A stretch of 64,000 nucleotides of DNA, taken from NCBI GenBank assembly GCA_026712715.1, contig JAPOPW010000027.1, positions 1 through 64,000 of the forward strand. The letters are read 5' to 3'. Positions within the stretch are counted from its first letter, which is position 1. Each line of letters begins with the position of its first letter. A model generated the notes under the pieces. The model worked only from the letters and a program-made list of their open reading frames with translations, did not search any database and was not told where the DNA came from. This DNA comes from Immundisolibacterales bacterium. GTDB taxonomy: Bacteria > Pseudomonadota > Gammaproteobacteria > HK1. The position numbers were made by a program, and so were the translations under genes. Positions 20,024 to 28,706 of this stretch are shown one piece after another.

Positions 20024-21394
20024 TCATCGCCGGCCTTCCCGGCGCAGGGCCGCCGGCGTGAAGTCCCGGGAGGTCAGGCGCGAGTCCCAGGTGCACATCT
20101 CGAACTCGTTGTCGAGTCCGAAGGCGAAGTAGCGTCCCGCCTGGAGATCGGTGTGCACCTCGAGGGTCGGCCACACGAGCGGCTTCTCGTAGTAGTTGAT
20201 CACGTGCCCTTCCGACACGCGCCAGAGCTGGTCGCGAGTGTCGTAGATGTCCGCGACGAGGATTGACCAGGAGTCCTCGTCCACGTAGAAGGTGCGGCGC
20301 TTGTAGAGATGGGTCGCGCCTGCCTTCAGGGTCGCCTCCACCACCCACACCCGGTGCAGCTCGTAGCGCAGGTGCTCCGGGTTGACGTGGAGGGGAGCGA
20401 GAATGTCGGAGAAGCTGCGTTCGCCGCTGTGCGCCCGATAGGCGTTGTACGGCACGTACATCTCGCGCTTGCCGACGAGCTCCCAGTCGTAGCGGTCCAC
20501 CGCCCCATTGAACATGTCGAGCTGGTCGGCGGTGCGAAGTCCGTCCGACGTAGTCCCCGGGTTGTCGTAGGCGATGTTCGGCGCCCGTCGCACGCGGCGC
20601 TGGCCGGGGTTGTAGGCCCACGCGTTGCGGGGCTCGCGCACCTGGTTCATGGTCTCGTGCACCAGGATGATGTCGCCCGCGAGACGCGCCGGAGCCAGCA
20701 CCTTCTGCTTGTAGAGGATCATCGTGTTGCCGAGCTCCTCCACGGTCATGCCGGGCAGGGAGTAGCGAAGCTCGGCCTCGAGGCTGGCCTTGACCAGGGT
20801 GTAGGCGCCGCCCCGGGTCACCGCCGCCTGTCCCATGATGCAGCCCACCGTCTCGCCGCGATAGCGCAGCAGGTGGTTCCAGACCACCTCGAGCCCGTTC
20901 TTCGGGATCGGGAAGGGGATTCCGATGACCGCGCCGCCGACCCCGTTGCCGCTGTCCACGAGCTCCGCGGTGGCCGCGATGGCGCGGGTCGCGTCGTAGA
21001 TCCGCTGGGGGACGGAGGCGCTTCGCCGGGTCGGATACACCGGGATCCGGAACGACGGGTAGGTCTCCAGCATGCGCTGGTGCCCGATCGAGAGCCGGTC
21101 GCGGTGCTCGTCCAGGTTGGTCGCATCGATGATGAAGAGCGGCTCGTCGGCAGCGTACGGGTCCGGATGGTGATCGCCGACCGAATAGCCCTCCGGGGGC
21201 TCCGTGATCCCGCCGGTCCATTCCGGGATGGTGCCCGCCGCGTTGCCGGCCCGCTCGGCGCCGAGGGGGGTGAGGTCGCGCCCGAGGCGCGCAGTCTCCG
21301 CGGCCGTGATCGCGGCCACGGCAGGGAGGGCGAAGGCGCACCCGAGCATGAGGGCGGCGCCGAATCGAAGCGTGTTCGCAGGGATGGCGTTCAT
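20024..21394 (-). CDS. DUF1329 family periplasmic/outer-membrane lipoprotein-like factor, copy 1
   Basis: A 456-residue secreted protein. The first about 28 residues form a signal peptide (LRFGAALMLGCAFALPAVAA). The rest is one DUF1329 domain, a LolA/LolB-like fold that pairs with DUF1302 barrels. The pattern GRDLTPLGAERAGNAAGTIP opens the mature part, and ITEPPEGY follows. It lies 11 bases downstream of the DUF1302 gene. It has the same length as its paralogue at 27325-28695 and aligns with it end to end. Substrate unknown; relatives are tied to steroids, esters and other hydrophobic compounds. Confidence 0.88.
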   Translation of the reverse strand: MNAIPANTLRFGAALMLGCAFALPAVAAITAAETARLGRDLTPLGAERAGNAAGTIPEWTGGITEPPEGYSVGDHHPDPYAADEPLFIIDATNLDEHRDRLSIGHQRMLETYPSFRIPVYPTRRSASVPQRIYDATRAIAATAELVDSGNGVGGAVIGIPFPIPKNGLEVVWNHLLRYRGETVGCIMGQAAVTRGGAYTLVKASLEAELRYSLPGMTVEELGNTMILYKQKVLAPARLAGDIILVHETMNQVREPRNAWAYNPGQRRVRRAPNIAYDNPGTTSDGLRTADQLDMFNGAVDRYDWELVGKREMYVPYNAYRAHSGERSFSDILAPLHVNPEHLRYELHRVWVVEATLKAGATHLYKRRTFYVDEDSWSILVADIYDTRDQLWRVSEGHVINYYEKPLVWPTLEVHTDLQAGRYFAFGLDNEFEMCTWDSRLTSRDFTPAALRREGRR

Positions 21395-21405
21395 TGCTCG
21401 CAACC

Positions 21406-23439
21406 TCAGAACGAGTACTTGACGGAGACGGCGACGAAGTCGCGGTCGCTCAGATCGCTGCCTTCGCCGGCGTATCGGGTGTAGCCGACGTCGGCCTCCC
21501 AGCGGCTGAGATAGTCGGCGCGAAGTCCGAGGGTGAGCGCCGTGCGTCCCTCCACGAACGAGCCGCTGGGCGTGGGACTGTTGCCGCCGACGTCGTGCTG
21601 GAGCTGCACGTAGGGAAACAGGTTCACTGCCCCGACCGCGTTGTTGAAGTCGAGCCGCGCGGCCATCCGGTAGCCCCAGGAGGTGGCGTCGGCGAGCGCT
21701 TCCTCGGTCTCGAGCTTGCCGCCGGCCGGGCTCTCCAGGGGCTTCACGCTCTTGTCCGGCATGCCGTGGACATGCATCAGGGCCACTTCGGTGAGGAACA
21801 CCAGGCCATCGGCACCGAGGGTGGGGCCGAGCACCCGGGTGGCGGTGGCCTGGACCTGGCTGACGTTGCGCCGGATGAAGCCGACGGTGTCCGCATCGTA
21901 GAGCCTCGCCGCGGCGTTCCTCCCCACGCACACCGGAGCGGCGGCCCCGGCGGCGAGGCAGTCGGTGAAGGGGGAGAGGGCGTCCGCGAACACGTCCTCC
22001 TCGGCACGCTGGAATGGCGCGCCGCGGCGGTAGGAGTACTCGCCCTGCAGCGCCCAGCCCGTCGTCCCGATCTCGGTGTTGAAGCTGACGCCGAAGAGCT
22101 GGATGTCCTCCGGGTACTCGACGAAGTAGTGCCCGGTCCTGGCGTAGGCGTCGATGCCCGCGGCCGGAGCGACGCCACCGGCGGCGGCCGACACCTGCGC
22201 CCGCGCCTGCGCCTCGGCGCCCATGGCGAGGGCAACGCATTGCGGGGAGGCGTCGGGAGACGGGCACCCCGCCTGTTGCAGGGCATCGGTCACGATTCCA
22301 CGAACGATCGCCGGGACGGCGGCGGCCACCTCTCCGGCGCGGGCCAGTCCAGTCCGTACCCCCTGGAGCGTTCCCGTACGCGCGGCGACGAGCGGCAGGC
22401 GGCTGTGGTAGTTCACGTAGTAGAAGCCGAAGTCGGTATTGCCCAGCTCCTCGGCGAGATAGCGAAGCGCGATGCCCCACTGGCCCGAGTCACCGGCCTC
22501 GTGGTCCTCCCCACGCGCCGCGTGCAGGAAATCGGGGTCCGGCCCGTAACCGAAGAGCGCGAAACCTGGGAAGAGCTCGCTGTCCGTGGTGAGGCCGGTG
22601 TCGCCGAGGTCCTCCGTGCCGGGGAGGGGAATCGCCGCGCTACTCGCCCCCGGTCCCACGTAGTCGGTGACGGAGAAGAAGCTTCCGACGGGATCGATCC
22701 GGGTCTGCTCCCAGTCGAGCTGGTAGAAGCCCTCCACCGAGAGAACGTCGGTGGGCGCCACCGAGGCCGAGACCATCGTCACCGGCAGCAGCGCCTCGCG
22801 CAGCTCCGCGCCCGGAAGCCGGATCTTGCTCACGTCGAAGGGGTTGACGACGCTGATTCCGTTCTGGATGAAGGTGCTCTCGCCCCAGTTGAGCACGTGC
22901 CGGCCGAAGCGGAGATCGAGGGCGGTATCGCCGAGGTCGAATGCGCCGGTGACGTAGAGGTCGAGCACTTCCACGTCCTTGCCCACCCGCTCCTTCGCGG
23001 CGGCGCTCAGGGGAGTGTTGTCCCGCCGGCCGTTCTCGTTCTCGAAGTCGAGGAACCCGGTGACCCGGGCGAAGGCGCCGAAGCCGCCGGTCCCGACATC
23101 GAGCTCGGTGGTGAACTTGGAGGTGTTGCTGACGAGCCCGCGGTCGTAGTTGCGGTTTCCGTCGTTGTCGTTGACCCCGGCGGCCAGCTCGAGGTCACGC
23201 TTGCCGACCCGGAACGTCAACCCGTGCGAAAGGGTGGTATCCAGGCTCCCCCGCAGGTCTCCCTCGGCGAACAGCTCGACGGCCGGCGCGGGCACCGCGA
23301 ACAGGATGCAGCCGAGCATGGCGGCACCCGTCGAAACGTGTAGAAGGGTGGATCGATCTTCCCGGCGCCGTCCGTTTCGGCGCCACGGCCTGCACGTCTG
23401 GAGCTCGCACGCGCGGCCCCGATTCTCGAGGTCTCTCAT
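21406..23439 (-). CDS. DUF1302 family outer-membrane beta-barrel, copy 1
   Basis: A 677-residue porin-like protein. The signal hydrophobic core (AAMLGCILFAVPAPAVE) begins only after about 35 residues. The mature part is rich in alternating aromatic strands and ends DRDFVAVSVKYSF, with the terminal Phe typical of outer-membrane barrels. Conserved DUF1302 blocks are LSHGLTFRVGKRDLEL, LRFGRHVLNWGEST and FYQLDWEQTRIDPVGSFF. A good ribosome-binding site (GGGAG) precedes the ATG at 23439. Likely a channel or lipid-transport barrel working with the DUF1329 partner. Confidence 0.88.
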   Translation of the reverse strand: MRDLENRGRACELQTCRPWRRNGRRREDRSTLLHVSTGAAMLGCILFAVPAPAVELFAEGDLRGSLDTTLSHGLTFRVGKRDLELAAGVNDNDGNRNYDRGLVSNTSKFTTELDVGTGGFGAFARVTGFLDFENENGRRDNTPLSAAAKERVGKDVEVLDLYVTGAFDLGDTALDLRFGRHVLNWGESTFIQNGISVVNPFDVSKIRLPGAELREALLPVTMVSASVAPTDVLSVEGFYQLDWEQTRIDPVGSFFSVTDYVGPGASSAAIPLPGTEDLGDTGLTTDSELFPGFALFGYGPDPDFLHAARGEDHEAGDSGQWGIALRYLAEELGNTDFGFYYVNYHSRLPLVAARTGTLQGVRTGLARAGEVAAAVPAIVRGIVTDALQQAGCPSPDASPQCVALAMGAEAQARAQVSAAAGGVAPAAGIDAYARTGHYFVEYPEDIQLFGVSFNTEIGTTGWALQGEYSYRRGAPFQRAEEDVFADALSPFTDCLAAGAAAPVCVGRNAAARLYDADTVGFIRRNVSQVQATATRVLGPTLGADGLVFLTEVALMHVHGMPDKSVKPLESPAGGKLETEEALADATSWGYRMAARLDFNNAVGAVNLFPYVQLQHDVGGNSPTPSGSFVEGRTALTLGLRADYLSRWEADVGYTRYAGEGSDLSDRDFVAVSVKYSF

Positions 23440-23772
23440 GAATGTCTCCCATCGAGCAAAGGGCGTGCCGCGTCGCCCCGTCTCCGACCCGGTGCCGGTG
23501 TTGCCCGCCCCGAATCACGTATTCCGGGCGATCCTGCCAGAAAACTCACTATTTTTCATATTTCGATCGGAAGCGGTCGAAGGGTGCGGGCGCGGCAAGG
23601 ACTTCTGCATGGGGTGGGGTGCCCGCGAAACGGTCTGCCCTTGACGGTCCCGCTCGAAGCGCCCGCCCGGAAGAATCGCCGACTCTCGTGCCTCCACGAG
23701 CGGATCGGCGTTCGCCGGCCAGGAACTCGGCGGTGTTCCCGGGGGGATGGTCACCGCGCCCGGCCGGCGGAA
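23440..23772 (-). promoter_or_regulatory. Leader/promoter region of DUF1302 copy 1 with conserved blocks
   Basis: No gene is seen in these 333 bases. Two blocks are shared with the region before the second DUF1302 gene. A 33-base block at 23449-23481 begins 10 bases before the start codon and has one mismatch between copies. A perfect 19-base block (CGGGCGATCCTGCCAGAAA, 23525-23543) begins 86 bases before the start. An AT-rich stretch with TTTCAT-TTTCG follows at 23554-23565. This is the likely promoter/operator. Sigma-54 spacing was tested and does not fit. Confidence 0.6.
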
Positions 23773-26121
23773 TCAGCGCCCGCGCCTCGTCAGCCAGGCA
23801 CCGAGCGCGGGGAGGAGGAGCACCGCACCGACCATGTTCACCAGGAACATGAAGGTCAGCACGGTGCCCATGTCGGCCTGGAACTTGAGGGGGGCGACGA
23901 TCCAGGTCGCGACCCCCGCGGCCAGGGTCAGCCCCGTCAGCACCACGCCGGCGCCGGTGGTGGCGAGGGTGCGCTCGTAGGCCGCCGCGAAGTCGAGTCC
24001 GTCGGCGAGGTGGCTGCGCAACCGCCCGTAGATGTAGATCCCGTAGTCCACCCCGATCCCGACCCCGAGGGCGACCACCGGAAGGGTCGAGACCTTGAGT
24101 CCGATCTCGAGCCGCGACATGAGCGCGTAGGCGAGCAGGGAGACGGCGGCGAGGGGCACGATGATGCACACCGTCGCCGCGACCGAGCGGAACGAGACGA
24201 GGCACAGCACGATGACCGCGGCATAGACGTAGCCGAGGATCGGGAACTGAGCGGCCTCGACCTCCTCGTTGGTCGCCGCCATGACCCCCACGTTGCCGGC
24301 GGCAAGGCGAAAGGTGATGCGTTCGTTCGGGTTGGCCGCGTTGAACGCCTTCACCGCGTCCACCGCCCGCTCGATCGTCTCCGCCCGGTGGTCGGCGGTG
24401 TAGATGGAGACCGGCATCACGCTGCAGTCGAGGTTCAGCAGTCCGCTCGAGGTCGGCACCGGCGAGACGGATTGCACGAGCGAGTATTGGTTTCGCGGCA
24501 GGGTCCGCCACTTGAGATTGCCTTCGTTCCAGTTCGAGTTGATGTTCCGGGCGATTCGCGCGAGCGAGAGCACGGACTGGACCCCGTCCACGTTGCGCAT
24601 GTGCCACTCGAAGTCGCCGAGCGTGCTCATCACCTCGTAGTCGATGCATCCTTCGGCCACCGTCTCCGCGATCACCGTCAGCACGTCCACCCCGATCTCG
24701 AATCGCTCGGTGATGACGGCGGTATCGCGGTTGTACACGGAGTCCGCGCGCAGCTCCGGAACCCCCCGTTGCTCGTCGCCGATCCGGACCTCGGTGGCGG
24801 GTCCGGCGGCGACCGCGACGAGGACCGCCGCCACCGCGACGACCACCGCCGCGGGACCCCGGCGCGCGACCCGCGCGACGCGAGACCAGAGTGGAAGCAG
24901 CCGCGCGTCGCGGGCCCGCGCCGCGCGCCGCTCCGCGTCGCCCGCCTCGTGGTAGGAGAGCAGCACGGGCAGCAGGGCGAGGTTGGTGAGGATGATCGCG
25001 GCCACCCCGAGGCTCGCCGCCACCGCGATCTCGCGAATGACCTGCACCTCGATGAAGGAGACGGTGATGAACCCGACCGAGTCCGAAGCGAGGGCCACCG
25101 TCCCGGGCAGCAGCAGCCGGCGAAAGCTCGTGCGTGCGGCGTCGAGGCCGCGCGCGCCGTCAATCGTCTCCGCCCGGACCGCGCTCACCATCTGGACGCC
25201 GTGGCTGACCCCGATCGCGAACACCAGGAACGGCACCAGGATGGACATCGGGTCGATCCCGAAGCCGAGGGCGGTGAGCCCGCCGAGCTGCCACACGACG
25301 GCGACGAGGGAGCAGGCGAGCGGCGGCACGGTGAGGCGGACCGAACGCGTGTAGAGGTACACGAACAGGGCCGTGACGAGGAACGCGACCCCGAAGAACG
25401 CAATGACCCGGATCGCGCCCGCCGCGATGTCCCCGACGACCTTGGCGAACCCGATGACATGCACGTTCGCCACCGGTTCGGAGCCGGCCATCGCCCGGCT
25501 GCGGATGCGCTCGAGCTCGTGCGCGACCTCGATGTAGTCGAGCCGCTCGCCGGTGTTCGGATGGAACTCCTGAAGCTTCGCGCTGACGATCGCCCCGGAG
25601 AAGTCGTTCGCCACCAGGCGCCCGACGATGCCGGCCTTGATGATGTTCTCGCGCACCCGGGCAAGGCCGGCCTCGGTCGGCTCGAAATCCGCCGGCACGA
25701 CGTTGCCGGCCGCGATGCCGTCCTCGACCACCTCGATGAAGCGCACGTTCGGCGTCACGAGGGAGTAGACCTGGGTCCGATCCACCCCGGGCAGGAAGAA
25801 CACCGCGTCGGTCACTTCGCGCAGCTTCGCGAAGAACTCGGGGGTGAACATGTCGCCCTCGCGTGCGACGAGCGCGATCAGCACCCGGTCCGCGCCGCCG
25901 AACTCGTCGCGGTGCTCGAGGAAGGTCTGCATGTACTCGTGCCCGAGCGGTACGAGCTTGGTGAAGCCGGCATCCACCCGGATGCCCGACGCGAGCCACC
26001 CCATCGCCAGGGTGACGAGGAGGAAGGCCGCGAGCACGAGACGCCGGCGCGCGAAGAGCAGGGCTTCGAGGCGGGCGGTCAAGGCGCGGCTCGGTGCGTT
26101 CCGGGCGAGGTGGCCGTGCAC
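23773..26121 (-). CDS. RND/MMPL-superfamily transporter (HAE3-like)
   Basis: A 782-residue inner-membrane protein with two halves of one plus five membrane helices. TM1 is RLVLAAFLLVTLAMGWLAS, and the first large periplasmic loop follows. SSD-like helix blocks contain VFAIGVSHGVQM (first half) and VALGVGIGVDYGIYIYGRL (second half), the latter with the charged residue used for proton coupling in RND pumps. The length is near that of HAE3/MmpL-like exporters. It is downstream of the Ycf48-like gene (92 bases) and between the two DUF1302/DUF1329 pairs. Probably moves a lipid or hydrophobic compound. Confidence 0.88.
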   Translation of the reverse strand: MHGHLARNAPSRALTARLEALLFARRRLVLAAFLLVTLAMGWLASGIRVDAGFTKLVPLGHEYMQTFLEHRDEFGGADRVLIALVAREGDMFTPEFFAKLREVTDAVFFLPGVDRTQVYSLVTPNVRFIEVVEDGIAAGNVVPADFEPTEAGLARVRENIIKAGIVGRLVANDFSGAIVSAKLQEFHPNTGERLDYIEVAHELERIRSRAMAGSEPVANVHVIGFAKVVGDIAAGAIRVIAFFGVAFLVTALFVYLYTRSVRLTVPPLACSLVAVVWQLGGLTALGFGIDPMSILVPFLVFAIGVSHGVQMVSAVRAETIDGARGLDAARTSFRRLLLPGTVALASDSVGFITVSFIEVQVIREIAVAASLGVAAIILTNLALLPVLLSYHEAGDAERRAARARDARLLPLWSRVARVARRGPAAVVVAVAAVLVAVAAGPATEVRIGDEQRGVPELRADSVYNRDTAVITERFEIGVDVLTVIAETVAEGCIDYEVMSTLGDFEWHMRNVDGVQSVLSLARIARNINSNWNEGNLKWRTLPRNQYSLVQSVSPVPTSSGLLNLDCSVMPVSIYTADHRAETIERAVDAVKAFNAANPNERITFRLAAGNVGVMAATNEEVEAAQFPILGYVYAAVIVLCLVSFRSVAATVCIIVPLAAVSLLAYALMSRLEIGLKVSTLPVVALGVGIGVDYGIYIYGRLRSHLADGLDFAAAYERTLATTGAGVVLTGLTLAAGVATWIVAPLKFQADMGTVLTFMFLVNMVGAVLLLPALGAWLTRRGR

Positions 26122-26213
26122 CGGCTCATGTCACGTCGCCGCCGCGCCGCTGCGCTCGGAGGCGACCGACCCGACTCGTCCCGGGCGATCGGAATGCGCC
26201 CGACTGTCGGCAC

Positions 26214-27278
26214 CTACTCGACCGGAGGCAGGCGACGGACGCCGAATTCGCCGACGATGAGCGACCCGCCACCGGCGAGCGGTACCGCCGCGGAAACCCC
26301 CTGGCGCGAGGGCAGTCGGGTCAGCGCGACGCTGCGGCCATCATCGCGGCTCGTCAGCAGGGTTCCATCGAGGCCGGTCATCAGCACGATTCCGGACGGC
26401 AGCCTGATCGCACCCGTCAAGGTCGCATTCGAGCCGGACGCGACCCGCGTCCAGGTCTCGCCCGCGTCGGGCGAACGAAAGAGGTGTCCGCGAAGACCGG
26501 TCAGCAGCACCGCGTCCGCATCGAGCGCAAGGGCCCCGAACCACGAGCCGAGGTAGGGAGGGGACAGCTCCACCCACGTCTCGCCGTCATCGTCGGATCG
26601 GTATGCGACTCCCGCTTCGGCCGCGAGATACAACCGCTTCGCGCCGGCCGGGGCCAGCGCGTTCAGGTGGTAGTCGTCCTGGCTGATCGCCCTCGCGCTC
26701 CACGTGTCGCCGCCATCGTCCGTCGCGAGGAAGAAGCCGTAGGCTCCGACCGCAAACCCGCGGTGCTCGTCGCGGAACCACACGTCGAGCAGGGGGCGCT
26801 CCTCCTCGGGCGCCTGGTGGACGAGCTGCCAGGTCTCGCCGCCGTCGCGGGTGCGAAGGATCACCGCGTCGTGCCCGACCGCCCACCCCGAGCGCTCGTC
26901 GTGCAGGTGCACGGCGGTGAGGAGGGCGCGGGTCGGGGTTCGGGCCAGCTTCCAGCTTTCCCCGCCGTCGGCGGAGACGATGACCCGTCCGCGCTCCCCG
27001 ACCGCCACCACTCTCGGTCCGGCGACCGCCGCATCGAGGAGCAGCGACTCGACGGCAAGCGGATCGTCGGGCGGGGTCGGATCGTCCGCTCCGGCCGGCG
27101 TGAGGCTCGGCGTTCCGAGGAGGGCCGCGAGCAGCCCGGCGAGCGCAATGCGCCGCACGGGGCGGGCATCGGACCTCGTCCGCCCGGCTTCCGTTGCGGA
27201 CACCTCCGACGAAGCGGGTCCCGGCCCGCCCGGGCGCCGTCGCCGCCGAGGGATCCCGAAGGAGCGGTGGCGATTCAT
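26214..27278 (-). CDS. Ycf48/BNR-repeat beta-propeller, exported
   Basis: A 354-residue protein with a signal-like segment at about residues 42-65 (RRIALAGLLAALLGTPSLTP). It then has repeated blades with the BNR/Asp-box pattern S.D.G.TW: SADGGESWKLAR, TRDGGETWQLV, TDDGGDTWSA, SDDDGETWVEL and SPDAGETWTRV. Ycf48-like propellers in photosynthetic organisms help assemble photosystem II; in heterotrophs they recur beside RND and DUF1302/DUF1329 genes with unknown role. The ATG at 27278 gives a long basic N-terminus; an in-frame GTG at 27158 would start right at the signal peptide and may be the true start. Confidence 0.82.
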   Translation of the reverse strand: MNRHRSFGIPRRRRRPGGPGPASSEVSATEAGRTRSDARPVRRIALAGLLAALLGTPSLTPAGADDPTPPDDPLAVESLLLDAAVAGPRVVAVGERGRVIVSADGGESWKLARTPTRALLTAVHLHDERSGWAVGHDAVILRTRDGGETWQLVHQAPEEERPLLDVWFRDEHRGFAVGAYGFFLATDDGGDTWSARAISQDDYHLNALAPAGAKRLYLAAEAGVAYRSDDDGETWVELSPPYLGSWFGALALDADAVLLTGLRGHLFRSPDAGETWTRVASGSNATLTGAIRLPSGIVLMTGLDGTLLTSRDDGRSVALTRLPSRQGVSAAVPLAGGGSLIVGEFGVRRLPPVE

Positions 27279-27324
27279 CCTCGGAGAATGGCCATCCGGA
27301 CGCCCGGGCCGGTCCGCGGTCCGC

Positions 27325-28695
27325 TCACCGCCGGCCTTCGCGGCGCAGGGCGCCCGGCGTGAAGTCCCGGGAGGTGAAGTCGAGATCCCACGCGCACATC
27401 GGAAATTCGTTGTCTAGCCCGGAGGCGAAGTAGCGCCCCGCCTGGAGGTCGGTGTGCACCGTGAGGGTCGGCCACACGAGCGGCTTCTCGTAGTAGTTGA
27501 TCACGTGGCCCTCCGACACGCGCCAGAGCTGGTCGCGATTGTCGTAGATGTCGGCGACGAGAATCGACCAGGAGTCCTCGTCCACGTAGAACGTGCGCCG
27601 CTTGTAGAGATGCGTCGTGCCGTCCTTGAGGGTCGCCTCGACCACCCACACCCGATGGAGCTCGTAGCGAAGGTGCTCCGGGTCTACGTGCAGCGGCTTC
27701 AGAACGTCGGTGAACGCGAGGTCGTCACCGTGGAGCCGGTACGCGTTGTACGGAACGTACATCTCGCGCTTTCCGGCGAGGGTCCAGTGGTAGCGGTCCA
27801 CCACTCCGTTGAACATGTCGACCTGATCGGCGGTACGCAGCCCGTCGGAAATGGAGCCGGGGTTGTCGTAGGCGACGTTCGGCGCCCGGCGTACCCGCCG
27901 CTGGCCGGGGTTGTACACCCATGCCCGGCGCGTCTCGCGGACCTGGTTGATGGTCTCGTGCACGAGGAGAAGGTCGCCGGCGAGCCGGGGCGGGGCCAAG
28001 ACCCTCTGCTTGTACAGGATCATCGTGTTGCCGAGCGCCGCGCGGGTCATGCCCGGCAGCGAGTAGCGAAGCTCGACCTCGACCCGGCTCTTGACGAGGG
28101 TGTAGGCCCCGCCGCGGGTCACCGCGGCCTGGCCGACGATGCACGACACCGATTCGCCCCGGTAGCGCAGCAGGTGGTTCCAGATCACCTCGAGGCCGCT
28201 CTCCGGGATCGGGAACGGAATGCCGATGACGGCCCCGCCGACGCCGTTGCCGTCGTCCACGAGCTCCGCGGCGGCCGCCGCGGCGCGGGTGGCGTCGTAG
28301 ATCCGCGGCGGGGCGGACGCGCTCCGTCGGGTCGGATAGACCGGCATGCGGAACGTCGGATAGGTCTCGAGCATGCGCTGGTGACCGACCGAGAGCCGAT
28401 CGCGGTGCTCGTCGAGGTTCCCGGCGTCGATGACGAAGAGCGGCTCGTCGCCGGCGTACGGGTCGCGGTGGTGCTGGCCGACGGTGTAGCCCTCCGGCGG
28501 CCGCGTGATGCCGCCGGTCCATTCGGGGATGGTGCCCTCCGCGTTGCCGGCCCGCTCCGCCCCGAGCGGCGTCAGATCGCGGCCGAGCCGCGCGATCTCC
28601 TCGGTGGAGACCCCGGCGGCGGCGGGGTGAGCGGCGACCCACCCGAGCGCGAGGGCGGCGGCGGTTCGAACAAGGCTCCGGCTCCCGGCATGCAT
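27325..28695 (-). CDS. DUF1329 family exported protein, copy 2
   Basis: A 456-residue paralogue of the protein at 20024-21394, with identical length and the same block order (GRDLTPLGAERAGNAEGTIP, VTRGGAYTLVK, YNPGQRRVRRAPN, YKRRTFYVDEDSWSILVADI). Signal peptide about residues 1-28 (LVRTAAALALGWVAAHPAAA). Divergence is spread over the whole length, so the duplication is not very recent. It lies 11 bases after the second DUF1302 gene, exactly the spacing of the first pair, and 46 bases before the Ycf48-like gene. Confidence 0.88.
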   Translation of the reverse strand: MHAGSRSLVRTAAALALGWVAAHPAAAGVSTEEIARLGRDLTPLGAERAGNAEGTIPEWTGGITRPPEGYTVGQHHRDPYAGDEPLFVIDAGNLDEHRDRLSVGHQRMLETYPTFRMPVYPTRRSASAPPRIYDATRAAAAAAELVDDGNGVGGAVIGIPFPIPESGLEVIWNHLLRYRGESVSCIVGQAAVTRGGAYTLVKSRVEVELRYSLPGMTRAALGNTMILYKQRVLAPPRLAGDLLLVHETINQVRETRRAWVYNPGQRRVRRAPNVAYDNPGSISDGLRTADQVDMFNGVVDRYHWTLAGKREMYVPYNAYRLHGDDLAFTDVLKPLHVDPEHLRYELHRVWVVEATLKDGTTHLYKRRTFYVDEDSWSILVADIYDNRDQLWRVSEGHVINYYEKPLVWPTLTVHTDLQAGRYFASGLDNEFPMCAWDLDFTSRDFTPGALRREGRR

Positions 28696-28706
28696 TGCAC
28701 GCGCCC

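Noticed and set aside
23525-23543. Sigma-54 promoter (TGGCA on the minus strand of the shared block)
   Set aside because: The -12 GC is not at the required distance from the -24 GG in either copy.
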